From Gammaproteobacteria bacterium (GTDB taxonomy: Bacteria > Pseudomonadota > Gammaproteobacteria > Pseudomonadales > Azotimanducaceae), in NCBI GenBank assembly GCA_002708765.1, contig PAPD01000021.1, positions 6,358-70,357 of the forward strand: a stretch of DNA of 64,000 nucleotides. Reading direction: 5' to 3'. Shown in pieces: positions 29,555 to 41,943 of the stretch (position 1 is the stretch's first letter; each line of letters opens with the position of its first letter). Below the pieces are notes generated by a model. That model was not told the origin of the DNA, did not search any database, and was given only the letters and a program-made list of their open reading frames with translations. The translations under genes were made by a program, and so were the position numbers.

Positions 29555-30430
29555 TTATAAAAAATTCGCTGCTACACCGAAAAATATAATCATTCCAACC
29601 CAGTTATTATTCAGGAAAGCCTTGAAATAATCATCTCGGTTTTCTCGAGATAGCAAAATTTGCTGGTAACAGAAAAGCGCCCCGGCGCCCAAAATTGCGA
29701 AATAGTAGAACAAACCAAATTCATTTGATGTGCCTAAAGTAATGAGCATGGTTAAACATAGTATTTGAAGAACTGAGGTAATCAATCGGGCGTGTTTTCC
29801 AAAAAGAATGGCAGTAGATTTTAAGCCAAGCAGTATATCGTCTTCTTTATCGACCATCGCATATTGGGTGTCGTACGCAATGACCCATAACATGTTCGCG
29901 ATAACTAACATTACCACTGTATTGTTCAAATCGTTTCCAATCGCTGTGAATGCCATGGGTATACCCCATGAAAATGCGATTCCCAGAATTACCTGAGGTA
30001 AATGGGTATATCTTTTCATGAAGGGATAGACGCTCATTATAACTATGGCTCCGAATGACAATAATATAGTTTCAATATTCAGCGTTATGACGAGAAGGAA
30101 GCACCCAGAAAATAGAATACCCACTAAAATAGCTGCGCTCTTTGCAGAAATCTCTAGAGTTCCCAAGGGCCTAGATTTGGTTCTTTCTACAAGGGGGTCG
30201 AAATTTCTGTCCGCGAGATCGTTTATGACGCAACCAGCGGAACGCGCCATAATAGTCCCGAAAGAAAAAACTAGGAAAATATGAAAGCCTGGCCATCCTT
30301 CAGAGGCAATCCAGAGTGCCCAAATAGTTGGCCAAAGAAGCAACAGGGCACCTATCGGGCGGTTTAGCCTAGTTAGCGAAATAATAGGATATATTCTTGA
30401 GATATCTACTTGTTTTAAACCTTTGATCAT
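29555..30430 (-). CDS. ubiA: 4-hydroxybenzoate polyprenyltransferase
   Basis: LTRLNRPIGALLLLWPTIWALW; NDLADRNFDPLVERTKSRPL; DKEDDILLGLKSTA. Confidence 0.96.
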   Translation of the reverse strand: MIKGLKQVDISRIYPIISLTRLNRPIGALLLLWPTIWALWIASEGWPGFHIFLVFSFGTIMARSAGCVINDLADRNFDPLVERTKSRPLGTLEISAKSAAILVGILFSGCFLLVITLNIETILLSFGAIVIMSVYPFMKRYTHLPQVILGIAFSWGIPMAFTAIGNDLNNTVVMLVIANMLWVIAYDTQYAMVDKEDDILLGLKSTAILFGKHARLITSVLQILCLTMLITLGTSNEFGLFYYFAILGAGALFCYQQILLSRENRDDYFKAFLNNNWVGMIIFFGVAANFL

Positions 30431-30553
30431 AAATACATGTGATGGCTTTATTTCATTGGTTAGTGCAATTCATGTAGTATACGTCGCTCAAAGGAGCCTT
30501 AAAACTTTGAACCAAGATTAAAAAACAAATTTTTTGGAGTAAGAGTGGACTAG

Positions 30554-30721
30554 ATGAAAAAATGGCAGTGTATAGTTTGCGGATTTGTCTATGATGAAGC
30601 AGAAGGGTGGGAAGAAGATGGCATCGAGCCAGGTACGGCCTGGGACGATGTTCCAGAGGATTGGATATGCCCGGAGTGTGGAGTAGGAAAGATTGATTTT
30701 GAAATGATGGAAGTCGATTAA
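30554..30721 (+). CDS. Rubredoxin (55 aa; absent from the supplied ORF track)
   Basis: [55 protein letters not shown]; two CxxC knuckles. Confidence 0.97.
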   Translation: MKKWQCIVCGFVYDEAEGWEEDGIEPGTAWDDVPEDWICPECGVGKIDFEMMEVD

Positions 30722-31960
30722 ATGACAGATAGAAGTGCGTTAACCCGAAAAATTCTGTTAGGGATGTTATTGGGACTAGCGTTAGGGTCGTTGGTTCATT
30801 CTCTTTCTGTTGATGAATCAAGCCCTGTTATGGTTTTTGGTATCAACGGAATAATAGATCTGGGGGGCCAGATTTTTATTGTTAGTTTGAAGCTGCTTGT
30901 TGTTCCCCTGGTTTTTGTTTCGCTTGCCTGCGGGGCAAGTAATCTTTCGGGCGGCACCAGCCTTGGGCGTATTGGGTTGAAGACTATTTCTCTATATCTA
31001 CTAACCACTGCGATCGCCATAAGCCTCGCTCTAATGGCATCTAATATCGTCAATCCTGGACTAGGAATGGCATTGTCATCTGAAGCTGTTTTTGTGGGGA
31101 AAGATACTCCTGCTTTTAAGCAGGTATTGTTGGATATTTTCCCTAGCAATCCTGTCAAGGCAATGGCCGAAGGTAATATGTTGCAGGTGATTGTTTTTTC
31201 CATTCTCGTGGGAGTGGCAATTTCAAAAAGTGGGCATAATGGTTCCCGTTTACGGGAGAGCCTCAATGACTGGAATGAGGTAATAATGAAACTGGTCCTC
31301 ATGTTGATGTCAGTAGCTCCTATTGGCGTGTTTTGTTTAATGACATCCGTATTTTCAAATATGGGATTTTCAGGAATCCTTGATTTGATTCAATATTTTC
31401 TAACTGTTGTTGGCGCTCTCTTTCTTCATTTTGTGTTCACATATTTTATACTTTTGCGGGTTCTCGCGCATTGCAGTCCGACCAAATTTTTTAAAGACTT
31501 CTATCCGGTAATGGTTTATGCGTTTTCAACCAGCAGTTCTAGTGCGACTCTGCCAATCACTTTGGAAACTCTTGAAAAAAGAATGGGCATTAAAAAAGAA
31601 GTTGCTTCATTTACTGCTCCATTAGGAGCAACAATTAATATGGATGGTACTGCTATCATGCAAGGAGTGGCGACCGTATTTATCGCCCAGGCATATGGGG
31701 TAGAAATTGGTTTCTCTGGGTACTTAATGGTTATTATGACTGCTACTATGGCTTCAATAGGTACGGCTGGGGTCCCAGGAGTTGGGTTGATTACTCTTGC
31801 GCTGGTACTTCAACAAGTCGGGTTACCGGTCGAAGGTATTGCACTAATAATCGGAGTGGACAGGTTGTTAGATATGTTGAGGACTTCAATTAATGTAGGA
31901 GGTGACGCTACCGTCGCCGCTATCGTTGCTAAGAGTGAAGGAAAGTTCCATTACCCGTAG
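30722..31960 (+). CDS. Dicarboxylate/amino acid:cation symporter (DAACS family)
   Basis: SFSTSSSSATLPITLETLEKRMG; PLGATINMDGTAIMQGVATVFIAQ; DRLLDMLRTSINVGGD. Confidence 0.95.
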   Translation: MTDRSALTRKILLGMLLGLALGSLVHSLSVDESSPVMVFGINGIIDLGGQIFIVSLKLLVVPLVFVSLACGASNLSGGTSLGRIGLKTISLYLLTTAIAISLALMASNIVNPGLGMALSSEAVFVGKDTPAFKQVLLDIFPSNPVKAMAEGNMLQVIVFSILVGVAISKSGHNGSRLRESLNDWNEVIMKLVLMLMSVAPIGVFCLMTSVFSNMGFSGILDLIQYFLTVVGALFLHFVFTYFILLRVLAHCSPTKFFKDFYPVMVYAFSTSSSSATLPITLETLEKRMGIKKEVASFTAPLGATINMDGTAIMQGVATVFIAQAYGVEIGFSGYLMVIMTATMASIGTAGVPGVGLITLALVLQQVGLPVEGIALIIGVDRLLDMLRTSINVGGDATVAAIVAKSEGKFHYP

Positions 31961-31975
31961 CAATTTCATGATTGT

Positions 31976-34057
31976 TCAAACAAGACCAACATCTTCAGTA
32001 TTTGTTATCCATCTTCTAATTAAGATTTTTGCTGTTTCTCTGTCTTCTATTAGTAACTTTTCTGCGATTTCTCTGGCTTCCGGCAGCATTTCCTTATCTC
32101 TTAAAAAATCTGCAATTTTTAGTCTTATCTCACCTGATTGTTTAGTTCCAAATATTTCACCAGGGCCTCGTATTTCGAGATCTCTTTCTGCGATAAAAAA
32201 GCCATCATTACTTTCACGCATGACAGTAAGTCTTTGGCGGCTGAGTTCTCCGAGAGGTTGTTTATACAGAAGCAGGCAATGTGATACGTTGCTCCCTCTT
32301 CCAACTCTGCCTCTTAGTTGATGAAGCTGAGCCAGCCCTAATCTCTCGGAATTCTCTATAATCATAAGGCTAGCGTTAGGAACATCGACCCCTACTTCAA
32401 TTACAGTCGTGGAGACTAGGAGATCAACACTGCCTTTTTTAAACTCGTCCATAATTTTTGCCTTGGCATCGGACGAGAGTTTTCCATGCACTAGCGCTAT
32501 CGAAATTTTGGGCAGTCGGTCTTGTAACTCGGCCGCCACTTTTTCAGCGGCTTCACACTCCAGGTGTTCCGATTCAGCAATTAGAGTGCATACCCAATAA
32601 GCCTGTCTCCCTGACTGACAAGCTGCATCAACTTTTGCGATAACTTCGCTCCGTTTATCATTCGACAGCACAGATGTTGAAATTGGCTTTCTCCCTGGAG
32701 GCAGCTCATCTATTGTTGAAACGTCCATTTCAGCGTAGATTCCCATTGAAAGGGTTCTAGGGATAGGCGTAGCTGTCATTATCATCTGATGTGGAGCGAA
32801 ATTTTTCTTAGCGCCCTTCTCTCTTAGAGCTAGTCTTTGATGCACACCGAATCTGTGTTGTTCATCAATAATAACTATTCCCAAAGACTGGAATATTATT
32901 TCTCTTTGAAACAGGGCATGAGTCCCGATTATTACATTAGTTTTTCCGTCTTTTATCCTCTCTATCTGGATTTTTCTGGTTTTTCCTTTTACATTTCCGG
33001 TTAACAGACTTACCTCAATCTTTAAAGGTTCTAGCCAAGCACTGAGAGTATAAAAATGTTGTTCGGCCAGAAGCTCTGTAGGAGCCATAACTGCAGACTG
33101 GAGACCGTTTTCGTGGGTATGAATAGCAGCAAGCGCCGCTAGCACAGTTTTTCCTGATCCCACATCGCCTTGAATTAGCCTTAGCATTGGATGCTTTTGC
33201 ATCATGTCATTAGAGATTTCTTTTGCGACGCGAGATTGAGCTCCTGTGAGCTTGAAGCCGAGAGAGCGGATAGCCTTTTTGTATTTGGATCCGGGGTTAG
33301 AGTGCCCAGGCGCTTTAAGTTTCTTTAGCTCGTCTCGGATCAGTCTTGAATAGGTCTGGTGCGCTGTTAGTTCATCAAGAGATAATGTTTTTTGTGCTGG
33401 ATGTTCTCCTTGCATGAGTAGATCTGCATTTGCTCCAGGCGGAGGCTTGTGCAGATATTGAATTGCCTCAGATATATCTATCCCCGATTTTCTATTAATT
33501 AAGTTCTGTATTGGTACTTTTTTAAGATATAACAGAGCTTCTGCCACTATTTTTCGGTATCGAGATTGAGTTATGCCCTCGGTTAAGGGATAAATTGGTG
33601 TCAGGTGCTCGTTTGGCGAAGTGTCGATATCTATGTTGGCGTATTCTGGGTGATATATTTCTAGTCCACTGGCTCCTTTTCTTGCTTCTCCGTAACATCT
33701 TATTTTTTTTTTAGAATCTAACTTTGCTTGCTGGGATTTAGAAAAATAATAGAACCTGAGCCCTATTCTCCCTGTGTTATCCTCAAGAAATGCTAGAAGA
33801 CTGCGTCGTCGACCAAAAATAATCTTGGTTTCGCTAATAATTCCTTCTAGGAGATAACTACTTCCTGCCGTCACCGAAGCGATGGTGGAGACAGTTGTTC
33901 TGTCTTCGTATCTGAAAGGAAGATGAAAAAGCAAATCTTCGGCTGTATTTATGCCTATTCTGGAAAGCTTCGCGCTTAGGCTGGGACCGACACCTTTTAG
34001 TGCCTCGATCGGTAATCCCTTAGGGTAGCTCGACCAATCCGATTTTCTCAATCGCAT
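31976..34057 (-). CDS. recG: ATP-dependent DNA helicase
   Basis: LKGVGPSLSAKLSRIGI; LIQGDVGSGKTVLAALAA; DEQHRFGVHQR; QLRGRVGRG. Confidence 0.97.
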   Translation of the reverse strand: MRLRKSDWSSYPKGLPIEALKGVGPSLSAKLSRIGINTAEDLLFHLPFRYEDRTTVSTIASVTAGSSYLLEGIISETKIIFGRRRSLLAFLEDNTGRIGLRFYYFSKSQQAKLDSKKKIRCYGEARKGASGLEIYHPEYANIDIDTSPNEHLTPIYPLTEGITQSRYRKIVAEALLYLKKVPIQNLINRKSGIDISEAIQYLHKPPPGANADLLMQGEHPAQKTLSLDELTAHQTYSRLIRDELKKLKAPGHSNPGSKYKKAIRSLGFKLTGAQSRVAKEISNDMMQKHPMLRLIQGDVGSGKTVLAALAAIHTHENGLQSAVMAPTELLAEQHFYTLSAWLEPLKIEVSLLTGNVKGKTRKIQIERIKDGKTNVIIGTHALFQREIIFQSLGIVIIDEQHRFGVHQRLALREKGAKKNFAPHQMIMTATPIPRTLSMGIYAEMDVSTIDELPPGRKPISTSVLSNDKRSEVIAKVDAACQSGRQAYWVCTLIAESEHLECEAAEKVAAELQDRLPKISIALVHGKLSSDAKAKIMDEFKKGSVDLLVSTTVIEVGVDVPNASLMIIENSERLGLAQLHQLRGRVGRGSNVSHCLLLYKQPLGELSRQRLTVMRESNDGFFIAERDLEIRGPGEIFGTKQSGEIRLKIADFLRDKEMLPEAREIAEKLLIEDRETAKILIRRWITNTEDVGLV

Positions 34058-34428
34058 TTAGCAATCGCATCGATTTCGATAATAGCCCCCTTAGGGAGAG
34101 CTGAAACTTCGAGCGTGGCCCTAGCAGGATAAGGTTTCTCAAAAATCTCTTCCATCCTTTTATTTACCAGATCAAAGTTTTCTAGATTAGTGAGGTAGAT
34201 ATTTAACTTCAGAATATCGTTGAGTCCGCCCCCGGCCTCTACAAGAATTGATTCGATATTAGTGAATACTTTATCTATTTGTTGATTCGCGTCAGAATTT
34301 TCGATCGAAGATTCACCGGGAGCTAAAGCAATCTGGCCGCTGAGATATAACAATCCTTTATGTTCGATTGCTTGGCTATAGGGCCCTATTGCGGAAGGAG
34401 CATTTTTTGTAGAGACTGGTATTTTCAT
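34048..34428 (-). CDS. ridA: RidA family reactive intermediate deaminase
   Basis: NAPSAIGPYSQAIEHKGLLYLSGQIAL; PARATLEVSALPKGAIIEIDAIA. Confidence 0.95.
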   Translation of the reverse strand: MKIPVSTKNAPSAIGPYSQAIEHKGLLYLSGQIALAPGESSIENSDANQQIDKVFTNIESILVEAGGGLNDILKLNIYLTNLENFDLVNKRMEEIFEKPYPARATLEVSALPKGAIIEIDAIAKCD

Positions 34429-36542
34429 TAATTTCTTGCTCTAACAATGCGATTTATACCTTTAATAGTTCTCATTTTTTTTATTACTGCAGCAAGATGA
34501 ATTCGGTCTTTGACATTTATTACTGTGTTAACGATACCGAGATGGGCATCTTTCTCAAGAAAGTTAATACGCTCTATATTTGCATTTGCATTTGTTACAG
34601 CCGAAGCTATAACCGCAATTATACTTCGGTCGTGTTCTAGTTCCACCCGAAGTTCTACAGAAAATTCTTGATCCAGGCTCGAAGCCCATCTTACTTCCAT
34701 TATTTCCTGCGGCCTTTCAAGGAAATCTGCCATGTTTTTGCAAGCGTCTATATGTATGACGATACCCCTTCCCGCTGATAAGTGACCAATAATAGAATCC
34801 CCGGGCAGAGGCCAGCAGCATTTCCCATAGCTCACTACCATTCCCTCTGTTCCTTTTATCGCAAGCGGTCCAACTTCAGAAAAAATATGATCGTTTTCAG
34901 ATGTGCCTTTTAGTCTACTTGCTATTAAGCTGGCCATCTGATTCCCAAGGCCTATTTCGGTAAGTAGACTTTCCATACTGGAAATATCTCTCTCATCTAA
35001 AATTGTTTGAAGTAAGTTGGGATTAACGCTATCCAAAGTTAGATCATATTGCCGTAAAGTCTCTTCGAGAAGCCGTCGTCCAAGAGCCATAGCTTCGGTT
35101 TGCTGCTGCTGCTTTAGGGTGTTTCTAATTCCACCTCTTGCCTTGCCTGTGACGACAAAATTAAGCCAGCTTGGGTCTGGTCGCGCGCCCGGTGCACGGA
35201 TTATCTCTACCGTTTGTCCTGATTCAAGTGTCGCCGAGAGCGGCGCGAGCCTTCTATCTATTCGACAAGCAATACATGCGTTTCCTATGTCAGTGTGGAC
35301 AGCGTAAGCAAAATCAATCGGTGTAGCTCCTTGCGGTAGATCGAAAATTTCCCCAGTTGGAGAGAACACGTATACATCATCCGGAAACAAATCGATTTTG
35401 ACGTTTTCTATAAACTCGAGCGAATCTCCTGCATTTTTTTGTATTTCTAGGAGTCCTTTCATCCACTCTATTGCTCTCCCGCGTGATCTAGTTGCGGATT
35501 CATCGGTCGTCTTGTAAAGGTAATGGCCAGCTATACCGTTATTGGCAAAGGTTTCCATATCTTTAGTCCGGATCTGAATTTCTATCGGTATTCCGTGCAT
35601 TCCAAAAAGAGTGGTGTGAAGTGATTGGTACCCATTGGCTTTTGGGATTGCGATATAGTCTTTAAATCTAGCAGATACTGGCTTGTATAAATTATGAACT
35701 GCTCCCAATGAACGATAACAGTCATCAACTTCATCGACGACAATTCGGAATGCGTATACATCCATTATCTCGCTAAATGATTTTCTTTTGTTTCTCATTT
35801 TTTCGTAGATACTGAAAAGATGTTTTTCTCGACCAAAAACTTTCCCAGAAAGGTTGAGCCGCTCTAAGCATGTTTCGATTGATTTCTTTATTTGCTCCAC
35901 GATCTCGGTTCGATTGCCCCGAGCTTTTTTTACTGCTTTCCCTATCATTGAAGAGCGCATGGGATACATTGCTTTAAATCCTAACTCTTCAAACTCTACT
36001 CTAAGGTTATTCATTCCCAACCTTAACGCTATGGGGGCATAAATCTCTATTGTTTCCTTAGCGATTCGGCGGCGCTTTTCAGGGTCCAGATATCCCAAGG
36101 TTCGCATATTATGGAGTCTGTCCGCGAGCTTTACTAAAATAACTCTGATGTCTTTTGTCATCGCCAGAGTCATTTTTTGAAAATTTTCGGCTTGTGCTTC
36201 AGCTCTAGACTGGAAAACTATTTCAAGCTTGCTAACACCATCTACTAGTTCCGCGACTTCATCATCGAATTCCTGTCCAAGGGTATGCTTGGGGATACTG
36301 GTATCCTCGATTACATCGTGCAGGAGCGCTGCCATCAAGCATTGATGATCCATATGCATTTCTGCAAGAATCTTAGCCACGGCTAAAGGGTGGGTTATAT
36401 ATGCTTCCCCAGATTTTCTTTTCTGGCCATCATGAGCTTCGCTTGCGAAGTGATAGGCCTTCACGACCTGATTAACTTGGTTTGGTTCTAGGTAACTTTT
36501 GAGATCTTTTGATAGTGCGGCGATATCAGTCATCGCTTCCAT
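34428..36542 (-). CDS. spoT: Bifunctional (p)ppGpp synthetase/hydrolase
   Basis: HD motif LLHDVIEDT, KLADRLHNMRTL, synthetase domain KANGYQSLHTTL, TGS and ACT domains; rpoZ-spoT-ridA-recG order. Confidence 0.97.
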   Translation of the reverse strand: MEAMTDIAALSKDLKSYLEPNQVNQVVKAYHFASEAHDGQKRKSGEAYITHPLAVAKILAEMHMDHQCLMAALLHDVIEDTSIPKHTLGQEFDDEVAELVDGVSKLEIVFQSRAEAQAENFQKMTLAMTKDIRVILVKLADRLHNMRTLGYLDPEKRRRIAKETIEIYAPIALRLGMNNLRVEFEELGFKAMYPMRSSMIGKAVKKARGNRTEIVEQIKKSIETCLERLNLSGKVFGREKHLFSIYEKMRNKRKSFSEIMDVYAFRIVVDEVDDCYRSLGAVHNLYKPVSARFKDYIAIPKANGYQSLHTTLFGMHGIPIEIQIRTKDMETFANNGIAGHYLYKTTDESATRSRGRAIEWMKGLLEIQKNAGDSLEFIENVKIDLFPDDVYVFSPTGEIFDLPQGATPIDFAYAVHTDIGNACIACRIDRRLAPLSATLESGQTVEIIRAPGARPDPSWLNFVVTGKARGGIRNTLKQQQQTEAMALGRRLLEETLRQYDLTLDSVNPNLLQTILDERDISSMESLLTEIGLGNQMASLIASRLKGTSENDHIFSEVGPLAIKGTEGMVVSYGKCCWPLPGDSIIGHLSAGRGIVIHIDACKNMADFLERPQEIMEVRWASSLDQEFSVELRVELEHDRSIIAVIASAVTNANANIERINFLEKDAHLGIVNTVINVKDRIHLAAVIKKMRTIKGINRIVRARN

Positions 36543-36613
36543 TCTCTTTAATACGAAACAATGCCAGAACTTTTTTTGCTGTATTTACAAGGAATGCAGC
36601 AAAAGAAGTTTGC

Positions 36614-36898
36614 TTATATTGAGTTAAAGTCTTTCTCGTTTTGCTCAAGCCCTTCTTGAACCGCTGAAAGTGCAAGGGCTTCAGTTTCTTCCTGAGTTGG
36701 CTCATTTAATATTGATGCGTTTACTAATCCATCTGCAATTTCTCGGAGAGCAAGTACAGTTGGCTTGTCGTTTTCTATGGTTACCAAAGGTTCTTTGCCC
36801 CCAGTAGCAATCTGACGAGCTCTCTTGCTGGAAACCATTACTAACTCGAACCGGTTATCCACGTTTTCTAGACAATCTTCTACTGTAACTCGTGCCAT
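36614..36898 (-). CDS. rpoZ: DNA-directed RNA polymerase omega subunit
   Basis: [37 protein letters not shown]; true ATG at 36898, not 36985. Confidence 0.96.
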   Translation of the reverse strand: MARVTVEDCLENVDNRFELVMVSSKRARQIATGGKEPLVTIENDKPTVLALREIADGLVNASILNEPTQEETEALALSAVQEGLEQNEKDFNSI

Positions 36899-36996
36899 TT
36901 TCCCCCCGGAGAATTGATAGCAAAATAGGAAACATAAGTACATCGAACAGTGAGCAAGTGTATCGTCAACCAGCTTAATAGACAACAGAATGGGAG

Positions 36997-37638
36997 TTAA
37001 TTAGTTAGATTAGTAATTAGGTCTTTTAAATGAATCACCTGTTTCTCTCTAACAAACTGCTCCCCATTTCCATGAATTATCTGAGAGAGAGATTCAAGAG
37101 CTAGATCAAAAACATTATTCTCGATAAGAAAATCAAAATTTGTCCATTTAGAGGATTCGGCAATCGCTTGCTGCATTCTTTTTTCTACTATTTCTTCACT
37201 ATCTTGAGCTCTAGTTTTTAATCTAGTTCGAAGAGCTTCTAATGAAGGAGGCAGGATAAATATTGACTGAGCCCCCGCAAATTTGTTTCTTACTTGTAAA
37301 GCCCCTTGCCAATCTATCTCCAGGATTAGTGTTTTCCCATTGTCTAGGATTCGCTGAGCTTCCTCAAAACTTGTTCCATAGGAGTGCCCAAATACTTCTG
37401 CACTCTCCAGGAATCCTTGTCTCGATTGAATTCTGGAGAATTCTGTCTCTGAGACAAAGTGGTAATCTTTGCCCTCTATCTCGCCCTCTCTTTTCGCTCT
37501 TGTGGTGTGAGAAACAGCAGCTCTACAGCCATCTGTTTTTTCAATCAATGCTTTAACAAGAGATGTTTTCCCAGCTCCTGAAGGTGCAGATATGATAAAA
37601 AAATTAAGTTTGTTCGAGGAGGACATCTTTCTATTCAA
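36997..37638 (-). CDS. gmk: Guanylate kinase
   Basis: [36 protein letters not shown]. Confidence 0.97.
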   Translation of the reverse strand: MNRKMSSSNKLNFFIISAPSGAGKTSLVKALIEKTDGCRAAVSHTTRAKREGEIEGKDYHFVSETEFSRIQSRQGFLESAEVFGHSYGTSFEEAQRILDNGKTLILEIDWQGALQVRNKFAGAQSIFILPPSLEALRTRLKTRAQDSEEIVEKRMQQAIAESSKWTNFDFLIENNVFDLALESLSQIIHGNGEQFVREKQVIHLKDLITNLTN

Positions 37639-38482
37639 TATTTTGTACCTGTTCTCGTATTTGTTCGATTATGACTTTGAGATCTAAGGTATTATTTGTA
37701 GTAGAGAGCGCATGTGACTTTGAAGAAATTGTATTTGCCTCTCTGTTAAGTTCCTGCATCAGAAAGTCTAACCTTCTTCCTACCGGTTCTTGAAGGGATA
37801 AATTTCTGTTAACTTCCTTAATATGAGAATTTAGCCGATCGAGTTCCTCTTCGATATCAGTCTTTTGTATAAGGAAAACGAGCTCTTGTTCAAATCGGTC
37901 ATGATCCACTTGTATCTTTAAATTTTTTAGTCTTGCTTGCATTTTCTTTTCTTGTGCTTTATGTATTTTCGGCACTTCTTCTTTTAGATTTGCAACTATC
38001 TTTCCGATTTCATTTGTTTTGTTTCTTAACACTCCTGCAATTACTTTGCCCTCTCGTTTTCGCATCTTAACGATTTCAGCTACCGCTTTAGAAAACCCTT
38101 TTCTTACTTCGGAGTGTAGAATTTTTTCGTTTTCTTTTGTTTTAATTAGACCTGGCCATCGAAGCACCGATAAGACATCACCCACATTTTCAATTCCGAT
38201 TTTATGCTGAACTTTGGTCATCAGTTTCTGGAGGGCTTCCAGTAGAGGTTCATTGATTGATAACTCTGGAAGTAGATTTAACTCATTTAATTTTAATGAG
38301 CATTCTATTTTCCCCCTTTCAATATGACCTCTAACTATATCTGATAAGTCCATTTCAAGTTCCCTCAAGCTATCGGGGATCCGAAAAGAAATATCGAGAT
38401 AGCGATGGTTAATTGATCTGATTTCCCAAGTCGCAGCAACATTAGAAATTCTTGCGAACGCCGTCATGCTTCTAATCATCAA
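37631..38482 (-). CDS. yicC: YicC family protein
   Basis: IRSMTAFARI...WEIRSINHRYLDISFRIP; C-terminal GRRLDFLMQELNREANTISSKS. Confidence 0.95.
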   Translation of the reverse strand: MMIRSMTAFARISNVAATWEIRSINHRYLDISFRIPDSLRELEMDLSDIVRGHIERGKIECSLKLNELNLLPELSINEPLLEALQKLMTKVQHKIGIENVGDVLSVLRWPGLIKTKENEKILHSEVRKGFSKAVAEIVKMRKREGKVIAGVLRNKTNEIGKIVANLKEEVPKIHKAQEKKMQARLKNLKIQVDHDRFEQELVFLIQKTDIEEELDRLNSHIKEVNRNLSLQEPVGRRLDFLMQELNREANTISSKSHALSTTNNTLDLKVIIEQIREQVQNIE

Positions 38483-38543
38483 AGAGTTCGTCCATGCAGA
38501 TTGATAAATAGTATAATAGACTTTTGGATTAGGGGAATAAATT

Positions 38544-39251
38544 ATGCCAAGGTTAGTTTCTAGAGAGCCTGATCAGATGAGAGAGATATCGATTCAGAGA
38601 GACTTTATAAAACATGCGGAAGGGTCCGTGCTCATAAGTTTTGGAGATACCCGAGTTGTCTGCACAGCGAGCATTGAGAATGGAGTTCCTTCTTTCATGA
38701 GAGGCAGTGGTGCAGGATGGATAACTTCAGAATATGGTATGTTACCTAGATCAACCGGGGAACGCATGGCTAGAGAGGCATCTAAGGGCAAGCAGAGCGG
38801 AAGAACTCAGGAAATTCAGCGACTGATCGGGCGATCTCTTAGAGCAGCTGTAGATTTAAAAACGCTAGGAGAAATGACTATAAAAATAGATTGCGATGTT
38901 ATTCAAGCGGACGGCGGGACTCGAACTGCGTCAATAACCGGAGCGTGTATTGCTCTTTTTGATGCGCTGAAGAATTTCGGTAGCCCTGCTAAAACTCAAT
39001 TAATATCTGCAATTTCGGTTGGAATAGTAAATGGTGAGCCCGTTTTGGATCTAGAATATTTAGAGGATTCGAATGCAGATACGGATATGAATGTAGTTGT
39101 TGCTGAAGACGGAAGATTTATTGAGATTCAGGGTACAGCAGAAAATGAGCCTTTCAGTGATCGTGAACTCATGGCGATGCTCGTCTTAGCTCAAAAAGGA
39201 GCAAAAGAGTTGATAAATCTTCAACGAAAAGTTTTATCGGAGCCAAGATAG
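38544..39251 (+). CDS. rph: Ribonuclease PH
   Basis: [60 protein letters not shown]. Confidence 0.98.
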   Translation: MPRLVSREPDQMREISIQRDFIKHAEGSVLISFGDTRVVCTASIENGVPSFMRGSGAGWITSEYGMLPRSTGERMAREASKGKQSGRTQEIQRLIGRSLRAAVDLKTLGEMTIKIDCDVIQADGGTRTASITGACIALFDALKNFGSPAKTQLISAISVGIVNGEPVLDLEYLEDSNADTDMNVVVAEDGRFIEIQGTAENEPFSDRELMAMLVLAQKGAKELINLQRKVLSEPR

Positions 39252-39905
39252 ATGCTATCAGTTTATAAGCGGGAGTTTATCGACCTGGCATTGTCTAAGG
39301 GTGTATTAAAGTTTGGCGAATTTACGTTGAAGTCTGGCAGGGTTAGCCCTTATTTCTTTAATATCGGAGATATTTCTTCGGGTAATAGTATTTCTCGTAT
39401 TGGGAAGTGCTATGCCGATCTTATTCAAAGTTCCTCTTCCGGCGCTGATTTTCTTTTCGGTCCCGCCTATAAAGGTATTCCCTTAGTTGTCGCTACGAGT
39501 ATTGCGCTTTTAAAATATTACGATACAGATATTTCGTATGCGTTTAATAGAAAGGAAAGGAAAGATCATGGAGAAGGAGGGGAAATTATCGGACAGAGAC
39601 CTTCTGGCAATGTGCTTATTCTTGATGATGTTATTTCAGCAGGAACGTCTATTCGAGAAGCCTACAAGATATGCAAAAGAAGTGGTGCTAACCCCGTGGG
39701 TGTTATTGTTTCGATTGATCGACAGGAGACTGGTTTGAATAATCTATCTGCGATAGAAGAATTAGAAGAAGAACTAAATATAGAGATTTTCAGTATAGTT
39801 AGCCTGGACGATATCATTCAATATCTAGAACAGAATGGAAATTTTCAGAAACAGTTAGCTAGCATCCAGAGATATCAAGGAGAGTATGGGGTAGGTTCTA
39901 GGTGA
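39252..39905 (+). CDS. pyrE: Orotate phosphoribosyltransferase
   Basis: FTLKSGRVSPYFFNIG; FGPAYKGIPL; RKERKDHGEGG; VLILDDVISAGTSIREA. Confidence 0.97.
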   Translation: MLSVYKREFIDLALSKGVLKFGEFTLKSGRVSPYFFNIGDISSGNSISRIGKCYADLIQSSSSGADFLFGPAYKGIPLVVATSIALLKYYDTDISYAFNRKERKDHGEGGEIIGQRPSGNVLILDDVISAGTSIREAYKICKRSGANPVGVIVSIDRQETGLNNLSAIEELEEELNIEIFSIVSLDDIIQYLEQNGNFQKQLASIQRYQGEYGVGSR

Positions 39906-39914
39906 TATATAATT

Positions 39915-40535
39915 CTATACTTCTTTGAAAATATTTCTGGAAAGCGTGTCCCATTGGGAATCCAAGTCCTGGGTAGGTAGACGGGTGAAGTCACTTCGGA
40001 CATATTGTCCTATCTTCCCTTCTAAAAAAGAAATTAGTAGGTTAGCGTAAATACTAGGGTTGGCTTCGAGTGCAGTATGCTGGACCAACACAATCTCTTT
40101 TAATACCTGTTTGATTTGAACTTCGATTCTCTCAAACAACTGGTTAACTCTATGTCGAAGCCGTTCTGTTTCTCCTGTTAAAGCATCGCCTGTTAAGACT
40201 CGGCTGATACCAGGATTTTTTTCAGAAAAAGTTAAAACGAGAATAACTATTCCCCGGCATTTGCTAGATGAATTGTTTTCCTCGTTAAGAATTTTCGATA
40301 TTCGTGAAAAAAGAGTGTTCTCGACGAACTCTAGTAAACTATCAAACATTTTTGCTTTGCTTGGAAAATGTCTATAAAGAGCTGCCTCTGACACTCCAAC
40401 TTCTTTTGCTAGACCAGCTGTTGTTATTCTGCTGCCGGGATTATTCTCCAAAATTGAAGCGAGAGATTGAAGAATTTGTGCTTTCCTTGAAGGTTCAGGA
40501 ATTGTCTCAGCTCCATTCTCTTTATTATCTATCAT
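39915..40535 (-). CDS. slmA: TetR-family nucleoid occlusion factor SlmA
   Basis: RKAQILQSLASILENNPGSRITTAGLAKEVGVSEAALYRHFPSKAKMFDSLLEFVE; next to pyrE/argB. Confidence 0.93.
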   Translation of the reverse strand: MIDNKENGAETIPEPSRKAQILQSLASILENNPGSRITTAGLAKEVGVSEAALYRHFPSKAKMFDSLLEFVENTLFSRISKILNEENNSSSKCRGIVILVLTFSEKNPGISRVLTGDALTGETERLRHRVNQLFERIEVQIKQVLKEIVLVQHTALEANPSIYANLLISFLEGKIGQYVRSDFTRLPTQDLDSQWDTLSRNIFKEV

Positions 40536-40582
40536 GTCATGAATTCCTGTTTTTTTTAAACCCTAACGGACGGATTAGTAGT

Positions 40583-41923
<1,341 letters not shown>

Positions 41924-41943
<20 letters not shown>

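Noticed and set aside
30453-30821. 122-aa minus-strand ORF
   Set aside because: Antisense to rubredoxin and the symporter start; low-complexity composition, no family motifs.
36899-36985. N-terminal extension of RpoZ
   Set aside because: Canonical [10 protein letters not shown] start at 36898.
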